This document shows positions 25,179 to 34,814 of a DNA stretch of 64,000 bases, piece by piece (the stretch's first letter is position 1; each line of letters begins with the position of its first letter). This stretch comes from Actinomyces sp. oral taxon 448 str. F0400. GTDB taxonomy: Bacteria > Actinomycetota > Actinomycetes > Actinomycetales > Actinomycetaceae. A program made the translations under genes and the position numbers. The notes under the pieces were generated by a model. It saw only the letters and a program-made list of their open reading frames with translations. It ran no database searches and was not told the origin of the DNA. The stretch is from contig NZ_GL985606.1 in the NCBI RefSeq assembly GCF_000220835.1, positions 1,887,865-1,951,864 on the forward strand, in the 5' to 3' direction.

Positions 25179-27211
25179 TGAGTCTCGTCCTTTCCCTCGA
25201 TGGCCTCGGAGCCGACGGCGCCGTCTCCGTCCGCCTCCTCCGGCTCCTCACGGTCCTGTCGATCCCCCGAGTCGGCGGTCTCCCGTCTGCGGGCCTCGGC
25301 CTTGCGGCGGGCCAACGAACCCGTAGCGGCCTCGATGACCGCCTGGCGCCTCGTGCCGTAGGTGGCCAGAGAGCGGGCTCCGAGATGCTCGGGGTCCAGA
25401 CCCGACAGCCGATGCCCCTCGCCGAAGAAGGCGAAGCGCAGGATCCAGACCATCATCGGATGGGTGAACAGGACGATGACCGCCAGGTCGACCACCGTGG
25501 TCACGCCCAGGGTGAAGGCGAAGCCCTGCACACCGCCCACGGCCAGGAAGTACAGCACGACGGCGGCCACCAGGTTGACGGTGTCGGAGACGATGATCGT
25601 CTGACGTGCATGCCTCCAGCCCTCATCGACGGCGGCTACCAGGGTGCGACCGTTGCGGACCTCGTCGCGCACCCGTTCGAAGTAGATGATGAAGGAGTCC
25701 ATCGTGATGCCGATAGAGATGATGAGCCCGGCCACACCCGCCAGAGACAGGCGATAGCCCATACCCCAGCTCAGCAGTGCGATCGCCAGGTAGGTGATGG
25801 CGGCAGCCACGATGAGCGAGGCCACGGCGACAGCGCTCAGGCCCCGGTACTGCCAGGCCAGGTAGACGATGATGAGGATAAAGCCGACCAGACCGGCGAT
25901 CAGCCCGTTGCGCAACTGTTCGGTGCCCAGGGTCGCCGAGATCTGCTGCTCGGACTGGACGGTGAAGCTCAGCGGCAGGGAGCCGAAGGACAGTTGATTG
26001 GCCAGCGTCTTGGCCTGCTCCTGAGTGAACCCGCCGGTGATCTGGACGCGGCCGTCGGTGATGGGGCTCGTGACCTCCTGGTTGAAGCCCGAGGACATAA
26101 TGGTCAGCCCGTCCAGCACGATGGCGAACTGGGCCTTCTGCGCGTCCGTGGACTGCGCTCCGGAGGACCCCTGCGACTGGGAGGCGGCGGCCTGGTCCCG
26201 ATAGGCGATCAGGCGCTGTGAGACATCGGCGAACTCCTGGGTACCCTCGGAGTCGAATTCGAGGGACACGACCCATTTGTTGGTCGTCGTACCCTGGCTG
26301 GTGGTCTCCAGACCGGAGGTGGCACTAGCGATGTCGGTGCCCGCGATATCGGCGGGACCGAGGATGTAGGCCGTGCCGGAGCCGTCCTTGGAGCAGGAGA
26401 TGACGGCCTTGGCCGGGTCCTGCGTCTCGCCGGTGAGGTTGTCCGGCGCCGTGCAATCGGTCATGTAGGCGTCGTAGATCATCTGCTCGGTGATCCATGA
26501 GTCCGAGGAGCTGTCGTCGGAGGTCGAGGCCAGGGGCTCATCGCTGATGATTCCATCGCCGTTGGTGTCGGCGTAGGTCATCGCGACCTGCTCGGGGGTG
26601 ACGGTCTGCGGGGCGGACGGCTCGGCGGTCCCTCCGGCGGCATCGTCGCCCGTCCCCGAGTCGGGCTGAGCAGCTTGGGAGTCGGCCTCGGGCTGAGCGG
26701 TCCCCCCCGACGGGGTCTCGGACGCCCCCTCCTCGGCGTCCGCCTGGCCGGCCTCGTCGGTAGCCGGGGCCTGCTGGGCCAGGTACTGGTTCTGAGAATC
26801 CGCGATCGCGCTCGCGCTGCCCTGGATGATTCTGATGACCGGCCGGAAGTAGAGCACGGCCGAGGTCCGCACCAGCTCGAGCGTGTCCTGACTGGGGGTG
26901 CCCGGCAGTGAAACCACGATGTTCTGCCCGCCCTGGCGCGAGATCTGCGCTTCGGCGACGCCGGAGGCGTCCACGCGCTGACGAATGATCTCGATGGCCT
27001 GGTTGACGTCGTCGTCGGTGATCTCGGAACCGTCCGACGTCGTGGGAGTCAGGATGATCTGAGTACCGCCCTCCAGATCCAGGGCGAGGCCCGGAGTCAT
27101 GGATGCACGGCCGGTGGCGGCGCCGGCGTAGAGCCCTGCGAAACCGATCACGATGATGAGAAGCAGCACCAGGAGGCGACGTCCCGGATGCTTCGTCTGC
27201 TTGGTGGACAC
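25175..27211 (-). CDS. secD: Protein translocase subunit SecD with an acidic, EF-hand-like insert
   Basis: The 678-residue protein starts at GTG 27211 with GGAAGGGA upstream. An N-terminal membrane helix (about 9-30) precedes the DLEGGTQIIL signature. The C-terminal half has five helices with GLVGFILIIVYLAWQYRG and the conserved ITMDSFIIYFERVRDE. Between them lies an unusually long Gln/Ala/Asp/Glu/Thr-rich insertion (about residues 160-240), followed by DTNGDGIISDE, which looks like a calcium-binding EF-hand loop. SecD elsewhere is 500-600 residues long, and the insert accounts for the excess. The tail is charged. Gene order yajC-secD-secF is conserved. Confidence 0.93.
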   Translation of the reverse strand: MSTKQTKHPGRRLLVLLLIIVIGFAGLYAGAATGRASMTPGLALDLEGGTQIILTPTTSDGSEITDDDVNQAIEIIRQRVDASGVAEAQISRQGGQNIVVSLPGTPSQDTLELVRTSAVLYFRPVIRIIQGSASAIADSQNQYLAQQAPATDEAGQADAEEGASETPSGGTAQPEADSQAAQPDSGTGDDAAGGTAEPSAPQTVTPEQVAMTYADTNGDGIISDEPLASTSDDSSSDSWITEQMIYDAYMTDCTAPDNLTGETQDPAKAVISCSKDGSGTAYILGPADIAGTDIASATSGLETTSQGTTTNKWVVSLEFDSEGTQEFADVSQRLIAYRDQAAASQSQGSSGAQSTDAQKAQFAIVLDGLTIMSSGFNQEVTSPITDGRVQITGGFTQEQAKTLANQLSFGSLPLSFTVQSEQQISATLGTEQLRNGLIAGLVGFILIIVYLAWQYRGLSAVAVASLIVAAAITYLAIALLSWGMGYRLSLAGVAGLIISIGITMDSFIIYFERVRDEVRNGRTLVAAVDEGWRHARQTIIVSDTVNLVAAVVLYFLAVGGVQGFAFTLGVTTVVDLAVIVLFTHPMMVWILRFAFFGEGHRLSGLDPEHLGARSLATYGTRRQAVIEAATGSLARRKAEARRRETADSGDRQDREEPEEADGDGAVGSEAIEGKDETQ

Positions 27212-27278
27212 GCGGTCCCTTCCTCAGGAGGTGGTGCGGCTCTCGGCCGCTCAGGTGTCTCTGGTGCGCGCGGGGGTG

Positions 27279-27674
27279 TCAGGCCTCGTCATCGACCTTC
27301 TCCGCCTCGGCGTCCTCATCGCCGGGCGCATCGGAAGTCCCGCCCTCGTCCGGGCCAGCGCCGCCGGTGCGCCCGTCGTCCGCGGAACCGTCGTCCTCGG
27401 TGGCGAAGGGCGGTTCCTCGGCCCCGATGATCGCGGCCTTGTTCCACAGCGACTCATCGCCCAATGGAGTGGCCAACGTCACGACATCGCCGCTGACCTC
27501 GACCACGGTGCCGTAAAAACCGGCACGCGTGCGCACCCAGTTACCCGGCACGAGAGCCTCCTCCGTGCGCCGCTCCTGCTCGGCGACCATTTTCTGCTGC
27601 TGCGTGCGTGAGAAGCGCGACATGGCCCACAGGGCCAGCAGCATGAGGCCGACCATGAGAAGCATGGAAATCAT
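27279..27674 (-). CDS. yajC: Preprotein translocase subunit YajC
   Basis: Small accessory subunit of the SecDF complex. The ATG at 27674 gives 131 residues. A single membrane helix (MISMLLMVGLMLLALWAM) is followed by RTQQQKMVAEQ, LVPGNWVRTRAGFYGTVVEV (the family core) and an acidic tail (residues 90-131) ending EKVDDEA. The longer open frame upstream lacks a better start, and GGAG lies 8 nt upstream of the chosen one. It sits 67 bp before secD. Confidence 0.9.
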   Translation of the reverse strand: MISMLLMVGLMLLALWAMSRFSRTQQQKMVAEQERRTEEALVPGNWVRTRAGFYGTVVEVSGDVVTLATPLGDESLWNKAAIIGAEEPPFATEDDGSADDGRTGGAGPDEGGTSDAPGDEDAEAEKVDDEA

Positions 27675-27825
27675 GAGGAAGACTCCGTTCGTCTGAGAGA
27701 TCCTCTTGTCGAGAGGAACAGCGCTGCCGAGTCTAGGCCACCGCCCGACGCTGTCAGCGCGCGAGCGCGTGTGAGACATGACCGTCGCCGTCACGGGCGC
27801 TCGGTCCCCGACGCCTCGCGCGGTG

Positions 27826-28881
27826 TCAGGAGAACAGAAGGCCGTCGTCGGGGACGGCCAGCCCCAAATGCTCGTAGGCGGCCTGCGTCGCCATGCGGCC
27901 CCGGGGCGTGCGCACGATCAGGCCCTCGCGGAAGAGATAGGGCTCGGCCACCGTCTCGATGGTCTCGGGCTCCTCCCCGACGCTGACCGCTAGGGTCGTC
28001 AGCCCCACCGGGCTGCCCGCGAAACGGGTGCACAGGACGTGCAGGACCGAGCGGTCGAGGCGGTCCAGCCCCAAGACGTCCACTTCGAAGATCGCCAGCG
28101 CGTCGCGGGTCGCCCTCAAATCCAACCGTCCCGGTGTGCCGTGCACTTGGGCCCAGTCCTGAACGCGCCGCAGCAGGCGGTTGGCGATGCGAGGGGTGCC
28201 GCGCGATCGGCGCGCCAGTTCGTCGGCCGCATCGGGCGCGATGACGACGCCGAGCAGATCGGCGGACCGGGCCACGATGCGGGCCAGATCCGCCGGCCCG
28301 TAGTACTCCAGGTGACCGGTGAAGCCGAAGCGGTCGCGCAACGGGGCAGGCAGCAGCCCAGCGCGAGTCGTCGCGCCGACCACCGTGAAGGGCGGCAGCG
28401 TCAACGGAATCGAGGTCGCACCGGGCCCCTTGCCCACGACGACATCGACCCGATAGTCCTCCATGGCCAGATAGAGCATCTCCTCGGCGGTGCGGGCCAG
28501 GCGGTGGATCTCATCGATGAACAGAACGTCGCTCCTCTCCAAAGAGGAGAGGATGGCCGCCAGGTCGCCGGCGTGCTGGATGGCCGGTCCGGAGGTCAGT
28601 CGCAGGGAGCCCTCGACCTCCGCGGCGATGATCATGGCCAGCGTCGTCTTCCCCAGTCCGGGCGGGCCCGACAGCAGGACGTGATCGGGCGTGGCACCGC
28701 GGGCCAGGGCGGCGCGCAGCACGACCGACAGCTGACTGCGCACGACCTCCTGGCCGATGAAGTCTTCCAGGCGCCGGGGACGCAGGGCGGCCTCGGCGGC
28801 GCGCTCGGTATCATCTGCGCCGCCGGTGACGAGGCGACCGGCCGGGTCCGTCCCCGGCGCCGATGGAACGGCATCAGTCAC
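27826..28881 (-). CDS. ruvB: Holliday junction branch migration helicase RuvB
   Basis: This AAA+ motor drives branch migration with RuvA. The 351-residue protein has Walker A (GPPGLGKTT, about residue 73), Walker B (LFIDEIHRL), sensor 1 (GATTRAGLL), the Arg finger region (PLRDRFGF), sensor 2 ([12 protein letters not shown]), and the C-terminal winged helix ending in [14 protein letters not shown]. The N-terminal 30 residues are a variable extension. The start overlaps the ruvA end by 8 nt. Confidence 0.96.
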   Translation of the reverse strand: MTDAVPSAPGTDPAGRLVTGGADDTERAAEAALRPRRLEDFIGQEVVRSQLSVVLRAALARGATPDHVLLSGPPGLGKTTLAMIIAAEVEGSLRLTSGPAIQHAGDLAAILSSLERSDVLFIDEIHRLARTAEEMLYLAMEDYRVDVVVGKGPGATSIPLTLPPFTVVGATTRAGLLPAPLRDRFGFTGHLEYYGPADLARIVARSADLLGVVIAPDAADELARRSRGTPRIANRLLRRVQDWAQVHGTPGRLDLRATRDALAIFEVDVLGLDRLDRSVLHVLCTRFAGSPVGLTTLAVSVGEEPETIETVAEPYLFREGLIVRTPRGRMATQAAYEHLGLAVPDDGLLFS

Positions 28882-29503
28882 GGTGACCGCCTCCCAGCCA
28901 GCGCAGGGAAGCCCGCAGCAGCTCGGGAACGCTCAGCCCGGCTCCCCCCTCGCCACTCGACTCGACGGCGATCACCGCTCGTGTGGCCGTCGTCTCGTTC
29001 CAGCCGAGCTGAATCAGGGCGGCGACGACGTCCGGATTCGGCTCGCCCCCCTCCCCCTGCGTCCCGCCCCCGGCCTCGGCGACGGACTCGACGTCGGTGG
29101 CGGGCGCGCCCAGCCCGTCGCCAACGTCGATGATGACGCGCTGCGCCCCTTTGGGGCCCAGACCGGGCACGCGCGTCAGAGCGGCGACATCCCGGCTCGC
29201 GACCGCCCGGCGCAGGGCGTCAGGGGCGTGGACGGCGAGCACGGCCAGCGCCAGCTTGGCGCCGACGCCCTTGGCCGACAGCAGAACGCGAAAGCAGTGG
29301 CGCTCGTCGGCGTCGGCGAAACCGAATAGGGTCATGGAGTCCTCCCGGACGACGAGCTCGGTGAGCACGAAGCCCTCCTCGCCGGTGCGCAGCCCGGACA
29401 ACGTGGCGGGCGTCGCCTGGAAGGCCATGCCGATGCCCCCCGTCTCAATGACCGCTCCGGTCAGGGAGACGTCGAGGACTCTTCCGCGCAGTGACGCGAT
29501 CAT
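28874..29503 (-). CDS. ruvA: Holliday junction DNA-binding protein RuvA
   Basis: The 209-residue product starts MIASLRGRV at ATG 29503, with AAGGAG 9 nt upstream. It has the N-terminal OB fold ([20 protein letters not shown]), two helix-hairpin-helix motifs ([11 protein letters not shown] and [13 protein letters not shown]), and the C-terminal RuvB-contacting domain ([20 protein letters not shown]). A Gly/Glu-rich linker separates domains II and III. The tetramer holds the four-way junction open for RuvB. Its reading frame is open upstream of 29503 only as a shadow. Confidence 0.95.
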   Translation of the reverse strand: MIASLRGRVLDVSLTGAVIETGGIGMAFQATPATLSGLRTGEEGFVLTELVVREDSMTLFGFADADERHCFRVLLSAKGVGAKLALAVLAVHAPDALRRAVASRDVAALTRVPGLGPKGAQRVIIDVGDGLGAPATDVESVAEAGGGTQGEGGEPNPDVVAALIQLGWNETTATRAVIAVESSGEGGAGLSVPELLRASLRWLGGGHRD

Positions 29504-29594
29504 GGGGCAGGCTCCTTGGGTAGAAGGGGGTCGAACACCTGTCCACAGGCTAGCAGCCGGCGACCGGGGAGCCGTACGCGCACGGCGCGCGCCG

Positions 29595-30206
29595 TCACCG
29601 CCGACGCCGGGGGTCGACGGCCCCGGTGCGTCTAACGGCAGCCTGCGCGGCCGCCCACTGCCGCTGTGCGGAGGTGCGCGCCGACACGCGCACCGAACCG
29701 CCTGCGGAGACCATCTCAGCGGCCCCGTCCGCACCCGTCCCGCCGCCGCGCCATCCGTGGCAGATGGCCTGGGCGAGGGCATCGGCGGCATCCGACGGCC
29801 GGGGCGGCTCGACCAGCCCCAGGATCCGTTGGACCATCACCTGCACCTGAGCCTTGCCCGCCGTGCCCGACCCGGTCACCGCCGCCTTAGCCTCACTGGG
29901 GGTGTGCAAGGCGACCTCCAGGCCAGCCCGAGCGCCGACGACCATCGCCACACCCGTCACTTGAGCGACCCCGATGACCGAGCGCAGGTTGTCCTGGGCG
30001 AAGACGCGTTCGATCGACACGGCCGTGGGGGCAAGCCCGGCGATCCAGTCCTCGAAGGCCTCGGCGATGGTCAGCAGGCGCTGCTCGGGGGATTGGGACG
30101 GCGGGGTGCGCACGACACCCATCCGCACGAGGCGCGCCCGACGCCGGGGATCGATGTCGACGCAGCCCAGACCGCACCGCGTCAGACCCGGATCGACCCC
30201 GAGCAC
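29595..30206 (-). CDS. ruvC: Crossover junction endodeoxyribonuclease RuvC
   Basis: Resolves Holliday junctions by paired nicks. The 203-residue product from GTG 30206 begins LGVDPGLTRCG, with the catalytic Asp at residue 5. The other acids are in VSIERVF and near the C-terminus in PSDAADALAQA. The C-terminal 45 residues are basic and longer than in E. coli (173 residues). The ribosome-binding site is weak. The frame also extends upstream without a better start, so the true N-terminus could be a few residues longer. Confidence 0.93.
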   Translation of the reverse strand: MLGVDPGLTRCGLGCVDIDPRRRARLVRMGVVRTPPSQSPEQRLLTIAEAFEDWIAGLAPTAVSIERVFAQDNLRSVIGVAQVTGVAMVVGARAGLEVALHTPSEAKAAVTGSGTAGKAQVQVMVQRILGLVEPPRPSDAADALAQAICHGWRGGGTGADGAAEMVSAGGSVRVSARTSAQRQWAAAQAAVRRTGAVDPRRRR

Positions 30207-30270
30207 CCGCTGCTGGGCGACGACGGCGCTGGCGGAGGCGGGCCGGACGGCGAGGGGGACCAGGGTCGGC

Positions 30271-31029
30271 TCACTCGTCGTCGAGTCGGGCGGCGACCTC
30301 GGGCGAGATATCCGCCGAGGTGAAGACGTTCTGAACGTCGTCGAGGTCCTCCAGGGCGTCGATGAGGCGCAGAACCTTGCGGGCGTCCTCCGGACCGACC
30401 TCGATCTTGGTGCCCGCCACGAAGTGGGACTCGGCGGAGTCGTAGTCCATGCCCGCCTCCGTCACGGCGCTGCGCACCGCGATGAGATCGTTGGGCTCGC
30501 TGATGACCTCGAAGGAGTCCCGCCCCTCGACGACTTCTTCGGCTCCCGCGTCCAGCACCGCCATGAGGATCGCGTCCTCGTCGATGCCATCGGTCTTGGC
30601 GATCTCGACCACGCCCTTGCGGGTGAAGTTGTAAGCCACGCTTCCCGGATCGGCGAGGCTCCCACCGGTTCGGGTGAAGGCGACCCGTACGTCGGAAGCA
30701 GCTCGGTTGCGATTGTCGGTCAAGCATTCGACGAGAAAGGCGACACCGGCGGGACCGTAGCCCTCGTACATGATGGTCTGCCAGTCGGCGCCGCCGGCCT
30801 CCTCACCGGACCCGCGCTTGACGGCTCGAGTGATGTTATCGGCTGGCACGGAGTTCTTTCTGGCCTTCTGGATGGCGTCGAAGAGGGTGGGGTTGCCGGC
30901 AGGGTCGCCTCCCCCGGTGCGCGCCGCCACCTCGACATTCTTGATGAGGCGGGCGAAGAGCTTGCCGCGCTTGGCGTCGATCGCGGCCTTCTTGTGCTTG
31001 GTTGTGGCCCACTTGGAGTGACCCGACAT
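30271..31029 (-). CDS. yebC: YebC/PmpR family regulatory protein
   Basis: The 252-residue protein starts [20 protein letters not shown] at ATG 31029 with AGGAGA 6 nt upstream. The three-domain YebC/TACO1 pattern is complete ([44 protein letters not shown]). Family members have been described both as DNA-binding regulators and as translation factors acting at proline runs. Its place beside ruvCAB is conserved in bacteria. Confidence 0.93.
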   Translation of the reverse strand: MSGHSKWATTKHKKAAIDAKRGKLFARLIKNVEVAARTGGGDPAGNPTLFDAIQKARKNSVPADNITRAVKRGSGEEAGGADWQTIMYEGYGPAGVAFLVECLTDNRNRAASDVRVAFTRTGGSLADPGSVAYNFTRKGVVEIAKTDGIDEDAILMAVLDAGAEEVVEGRDSFEVISEPNDLIAVRSAVTEAGMDYDSAESHFVAGTKIEVGPEDARKVLRLIDALEDLDDVQNVFTSADISPEVAARLDDE

Positions 31030-31144
31030 GTGTTCTCCTGGGTATCGATCCGGATGCGCGTCCCGTGCGGGAGCGCCATGTTTACGACCACGGGCCGCCT
31101 CGCGGCTCATGGAAAACCTCGGCCATACTAACGCTGGGCGGCGG

Positions 31145-31795
31145 TCAGTCCTCCTCGCGGATCACGCGTAGCCTCCCGTCCCAGCCGGCCAGGAGGCTGC
31201 GGGCGAGCGCCGGCAGCACAGCGGGGTAGACGGTCATCCCGGCGCCCGCGGCGGCGTCGAGCTCGTCCAGGGGCCACCACCGCAGCGAATCGAGCACCTC
31301 GTGCTCCGCAGCGGTCCAGCCGCTGCGGTCCATCTGCCCATCCTCCCCGCGGGCCGCGTCGGCACGTCCGACGCCCCGGGCGTCGAGCCGGGCCAGGTAG
31401 AACAGCTCCTCCTGCCTGCAGGTGATGCGGTCGAAATCCAAACGGGCGGAGCGATCAACAACCGGCCCGACCAGATCGCGCGCCGTCAAGTGCACGCCCG
31501 TCTCCTCGGCCAGTTCACGCAGCGCCCCCTGCTTCGGGCCCTCCCGGGGCAGGATGCCTCCCCCCGGAGTGAACGCCCACAAGCGCCCCGCGTCGGCAGC
31601 GTCGTGCCCGACGGCGAGCAGGATCGCCGGTCGCGGAGTCCGACGCAGCACGATGACACGCGCCGCCCGCCGCGCCGGCAGCCCCTCGCGATTGAGGACC
31701 CACTCGTCGGGGTCGACGAACTCGCGCCAGTTCTCGGGCACGCGCCGAGGATCCCGGCCGTCGTCAGCCAGGCCGACCGCGTCGCATCCGGTCAT
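31145..31795 (-). CDS. NUDIX hydrolase
   Basis: The 216-residue protein carries a perfect Nudix box, [20 protein letters not shown] followed by TGV (about residues 85-107), which binds metal and cleaves a nucleoside diphosphate linked to another group. The substrate is not evident. ATG 31795 overlaps the stop of the prsW-like gene by 4 nt, so it is coupled to that gene. A 300-codon frame starting further upstream is open only because it shadows prsW. A gap of 115 bp separates it from yebC, where a separate promoter might lie. Confidence 0.85.
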   Translation of the reverse strand: MTGCDAVGLADDGRDPRRVPENWREFVDPDEWVLNREGLPARRAARVIVLRRTPRPAILLAVGHDAADAGRLWAFTPGGGILPREGPKQGALRELAEETGVHLTARDLVGPVVDRSARLDFDRITCRQEELFYLARLDARGVGRADAARGEDGQMDRSGWTAAEHEVLDSLRWWPLDELDAAAGAGMTVYPAVLPALARSLLAGWDGRLRVIREED

Positions 31796-32991
31796 ACCGG
31801 ACCCACACCGGTGAATACGCGACGGGTGGAGGACACCGTGCGCAGCAGAGCCGCCTCCCGTGTCGCGAAGTCGGCCTCGGCATGGCCGTCGAGCGCCTGC
31901 TGGCGCAGCTGGGCAAGCGCCGCCGACGTCGTCAAGAACGTCTTCATGGCGCTCAAAGCCTGCGGCCCCCGGCTCCTGGCCCACCGAACGGCCGCCGAAC
32001 GGCCCGAGCTGGTGGTGAGCATCATGATCTCGGCTGAGCCGTACCAACCAGCGCGCTGGTAATCGGACAGCCGTGCACGTATGTTCATGCGCTCACTCCA
32101 CCGCAGCCAGACGACCAGGCCGACCCAGCCGATGAAGAAGGGCACCTCGATGAGGAAGTAGAGCACCTGGGCCTGGCCGATGACGCCGTTCCAGAAGGCG
32201 TGGAGGACGATCGCGCACACCAGACCCAGCGGCGTCGTCCAAATCCAGGCCAGGGAGGAGCGCATGCGCGAACTCGCGCCGATCGCCAACCCGGTGCAGG
32301 CGGTGAAGGTCACATGCGCGAAGGGCGAGAGGATGCCGCGCATGATGAAGATGGAGACGATCTGGTCGGAGTAAGTGGCGAAGTACAGGACGTTCTCAGC
32401 GAAGGCGAAACCCGCCGCAACGACGCAAGCGTAGACGATCCCATCCACAGGGCCGCTGAAGGAGCGCCGCCACACCAGGAAGATGAGGAGCACGCCCAGA
32501 CCTTTGGTCGACTCCTCGACCAAGGGCGCCGAGACGACCGACGAGAAGAACTCGGCCCCGGAGCTGGACCCGGTGGAGGAGACCACGAGGGAGGAGGTTG
32601 AGGTGTTGACCACCAACGAGACCACCGTGGCCACGCCCGCGCCCCACAGGAAGGCGGCGGCCAGGATGCCCACGGGCTCGGGCTCCCACCGATCGATCCA
32701 GCGCACGGTGCCCAGGACGATGGTGAGAGGGACGGCCGCCAGCAGCACCGGAGTCAGCAGTCGAGAGGCCTCTCCCGTCGAGAGGTAGACGACGACCAGC
32801 ATGATGAGCAGCCCCAGTCCCCCCAGTACGCCGAGCACGGCGGTCGCGATGAGGCTGTGACGACGTGCGGAGGCGACCTGTGGTGTCCACTCGGTCAGTG
32901 ACGACGGGCCCGCGGCCGCTGCGGGGTAGGCCGTGCGCCGGTAGCCGGCGCGCGGAGACCAGCCGTTGGCGGGAGGGGTGTGCATGCTCAT
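31792..32991 (-). CDS. PrsW-family intramembrane metalloprotease-like protein
   Basis: The 399-residue protein starts at ATG 32991 (a second ATG lies at 32985). About eight membrane helices follow a 45-residue soluble start. The family hallmarks are present: EESTKG (EExxK, about residue 145), GFAFAENVLY (FxxxEN), FAHVTFTACTG and HAFWN. In Bacillus subtilis PrsW cleaves an anti-sigma factor. The substrate here is unknown and there is no anti-sigma gene in the window. Both ends overlap neighbours by 4 nt. The C-terminal 100 residues are cytosolic and Ala/Arg-rich. Confidence 0.82.
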   Translation of the reverse strand: MSMHTPPANGWSPRAGYRRTAYPAAAAGPSSLTEWTPQVASARRHSLIATAVLGVLGGLGLLIMLVVVYLSTGEASRLLTPVLLAAVPLTIVLGTVRWIDRWEPEPVGILAAAFLWGAGVATVVSLVVNTSTSSLVVSSTGSSSGAEFFSSVVSAPLVEESTKGLGVLLIFLVWRRSFSGPVDGIVYACVVAAGFAFAENVLYFATYSDQIVSIFIMRGILSPFAHVTFTACTGLAIGASSRMRSSLAWIWTTPLGLVCAIVLHAFWNGVIGQAQVLYFLIEVPFFIGWVGLVVWLRWSERMNIRARLSDYQRAGWYGSAEIMMLTTSSGRSAAVRWARSRGPQALSAMKTFLTTSAALAQLRQQALDGHAEADFATREAALLRTVSSTRRVFTGVGPV

Positions 32992-33629
32992 ACCGTCCCC
33001 CCGTCCACAGGGATGCCGTCCGGTCTGGTGACCGGCCCGGACGGAGCCGCGTCGTCGTCGATGTCGAAGGTCCGGGGCATTGGCGCGCGACCGGCCAGAT
33101 GCAGAAGCCTGACGAGGACGCCAGAACGCAGGTGCCGCGCCTCGGCCACGTGGGTGTTGTGGAACCGCCGGGCCAGGACAAGCCGGTAGCAGGCCTTGTC
33201 CAGGCGCGCGAGCGCGTCGTCGGCCAGCGGCTGGTCGGCCAGGGCCGCGCGCGCGCGTGCGTGCAGCACTGCCCGGATGACCCGTGACAGGTCGGACTCG
33301 ATCAGAGACCGGCTGCGCCCTGCGACGACGCTGCCGCCGGCCTCGGGGTCCAGCCCATCCTCGACCAGCGGACCCTCGCAGTCGAGGACGTCGTGGGCTG
33401 CGCGGGACAGCAGAAGGGCCGATGCCGGGTCGAGCGCCCCGGTGGCCGCGAGATCGAGGGCCGCTTGAGCGCGGTGGATCGATTGCGCCTCCAGTGTGGC
33501 CCGTGAGCCCAGAACCTGCCGATGGAGCCGATCCACGCGCAGCGCCACGGCATACAGGGTCCACCCCAGGGCCAGCAGGACGAGAGCCGCTGCGAGCACG
33601 GCGGCCAGAACGGTCAGCGGGGCATCCAC
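32988..33629 (-). CDS. Membrane-anchored hypothetical protein (actinobacterial pimA-neighbour)
   Basis: The 213-residue product starts at GTG 33629, 3 bp after pimA. A single N-terminal hydrophobic helix (LTVLAAVLAAALVLLALGW) anchors a helical domain with RVDRLHRQVLGSRATLEAQ, and ACYRLVLARRFHNTHVAEAR, and an acidic tail. A similarly placed single-helix protein is found next to pimA in many actinobacteria. Its function is not known to me. Coupling to pimA and prsW by tight spacing suggests a role at the membrane. Confidence 0.65.
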   Translation of the reverse strand: MDAPLTVLAAVLAAALVLLALGWTLYAVALRVDRLHRQVLGSRATLEAQSIHRAQAALDLAATGALDPASALLLSRAAHDVLDCEGPLVEDGLDPEAGGSVVAGRSRSLIESDLSRVIRAVLHARARAALADQPLADDALARLDKACYRLVLARRFHNTHVAEARHLRSGVLVRLLHLAGRAPMPRTFDIDDDAAPSGPVTRPDGIPVDGGTV

Positions 33630-33632
33630 GGG

Positions 33633-34814
33633 TCAGTCCTCCAGGACATCGCGCAGGCGGCCCACGATGGTGCGCGAGCCCGGTGCGATGGTCACTCGGG
33701 TATGGGCGGTGGACAGGGCCATGTCGTAGACGTCGAGCACCGCATCCGTCACCGTGGACCAGTCGTAGCGGCCCACCACGGCGGCGGCTGCAACGCGACG
33801 GGCGTCGGAGGCGCGCGTGTCGGTCAGGGTCTCCACGATGGCACGCGCCAAGTCCTGACCGTCCTCGTTGCGGAACAGCGCGCCGTAGGCCCCTTCTCCC
33901 AGGACGTCGGAGAAGGCCGTGATGTCCGAGGCGACCACTCGGGTGCCCGCGGCCATGGCCTCCACCAGCACGATTCCGAAGGATTCGCCGCCGGTCTGAG
34001 GCGCCACATAGCACGAGGTCGAGGCGAGCATGGCCGCTTTGTCCGCGTCCGAGACCCCGCCCAGGAAGACCACCGCGTCGCCATGGCGGGCCAGGGCGCT
34101 GCGCTGCTCCTCGGCCTCACCGCGACCGGCGATCAGGAAGCGGGCTCCGGGAACGCGCTCCAGGACGGCGGGGATGGCCGCCGCCAGCACCTGCAGTCCC
34201 TTTCGAGGCTCATCCAGGCGTCCCAGGAACGAAATCGTGGGTGCCTCGGGCGTGCCGGCGAAACGCGGATCGTCCTTAGCGGCCGCCGCGAAGGGGGCGA
34301 CGTAGACCCCGTTGGGGATGACAACGGCGTCGCCGCCGTGGTACTGGATGAGAGTGCGGCGCGCCTCCTCGGACACAGCGATGCGCGCGCCGATCCGCTC
34401 CATGAGCGGTACCGCGGCGGGCGAGAGCAGCTCGCGGGCCAGAGAGCGGTCCATGGCGGCGTGGAAGGTGCCCACCACAGGACAGGCAGCCGCTTGGAGG
34501 GCGAGCATGCCGACGCTGGGCGTGATCGGTTCGTGAACGTGAAGCAGGTCGAAGTCGTAGGTCTCCAGCCAACGACGGGCCCGACGCGCCACCGCGGTGC
34601 CGAAGTTGAGGCGGGCAATCGAGCCGTTGTAGGGGATGGCGATCGAATCGCCGGCGCTGGTGACCCACTCGGGCAGCTCGACATCGGCCGACGCCGGCGC
34701 CAGCACCCGCACGTCATGACCGCGCCCGCGCAACTCCGCGGCCAGGTCCATGACATGGACCTGCACTCCTCCATGCGCATCCAGCGAGTACGGGCAGACG
34801 AGGCCGATCCTCAT
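33633..34814 (-). CDS. pimA: Phosphatidyl-myo-inositol mannosyltransferase PimA
   Basis: A GT4-family transferase that adds the first mannose from GDP-mannose to phosphatidylinositol on the inner face of the membrane. The 393-residue product has the Gly-rich acceptor loop (SLDAHGGVQVHV), HVHEPITPS, HAAMDRS, the sugar-nucleotide segment SFLGRLDEPRKG and the EX7E motif (GESFGIVLVEAM, about residue 275). Assignment is supported by pgsA and patA upstream in the same overlapping operon. ATG 34814 overlaps the patA stop by 4 nt. Confidence 0.92.
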   Translation of the reverse strand: MRIGLVCPYSLDAHGGVQVHVMDLAAELRGRGHDVRVLAPASADVELPEWVTSAGDSIAIPYNGSIARLNFGTAVARRARRWLETYDFDLLHVHEPITPSVGMLALQAAACPVVGTFHAAMDRSLARELLSPAAVPLMERIGARIAVSEEARRTLIQYHGGDAVVIPNGVYVAPFAAAAKDDPRFAGTPEAPTISFLGRLDEPRKGLQVLAAAIPAVLERVPGARFLIAGRGEAEEQRSALARHGDAVVFLGGVSDADKAAMLASTSCYVAPQTGGESFGIVLVEAMAAGTRVVASDITAFSDVLGEGAYGALFRNEDGQDLARAIVETLTDTRASDARRVAAAAVVGRYDWSTVTDAVLDVYDMALSTAHTRVTIAPGSRTIVGRLRDVLED

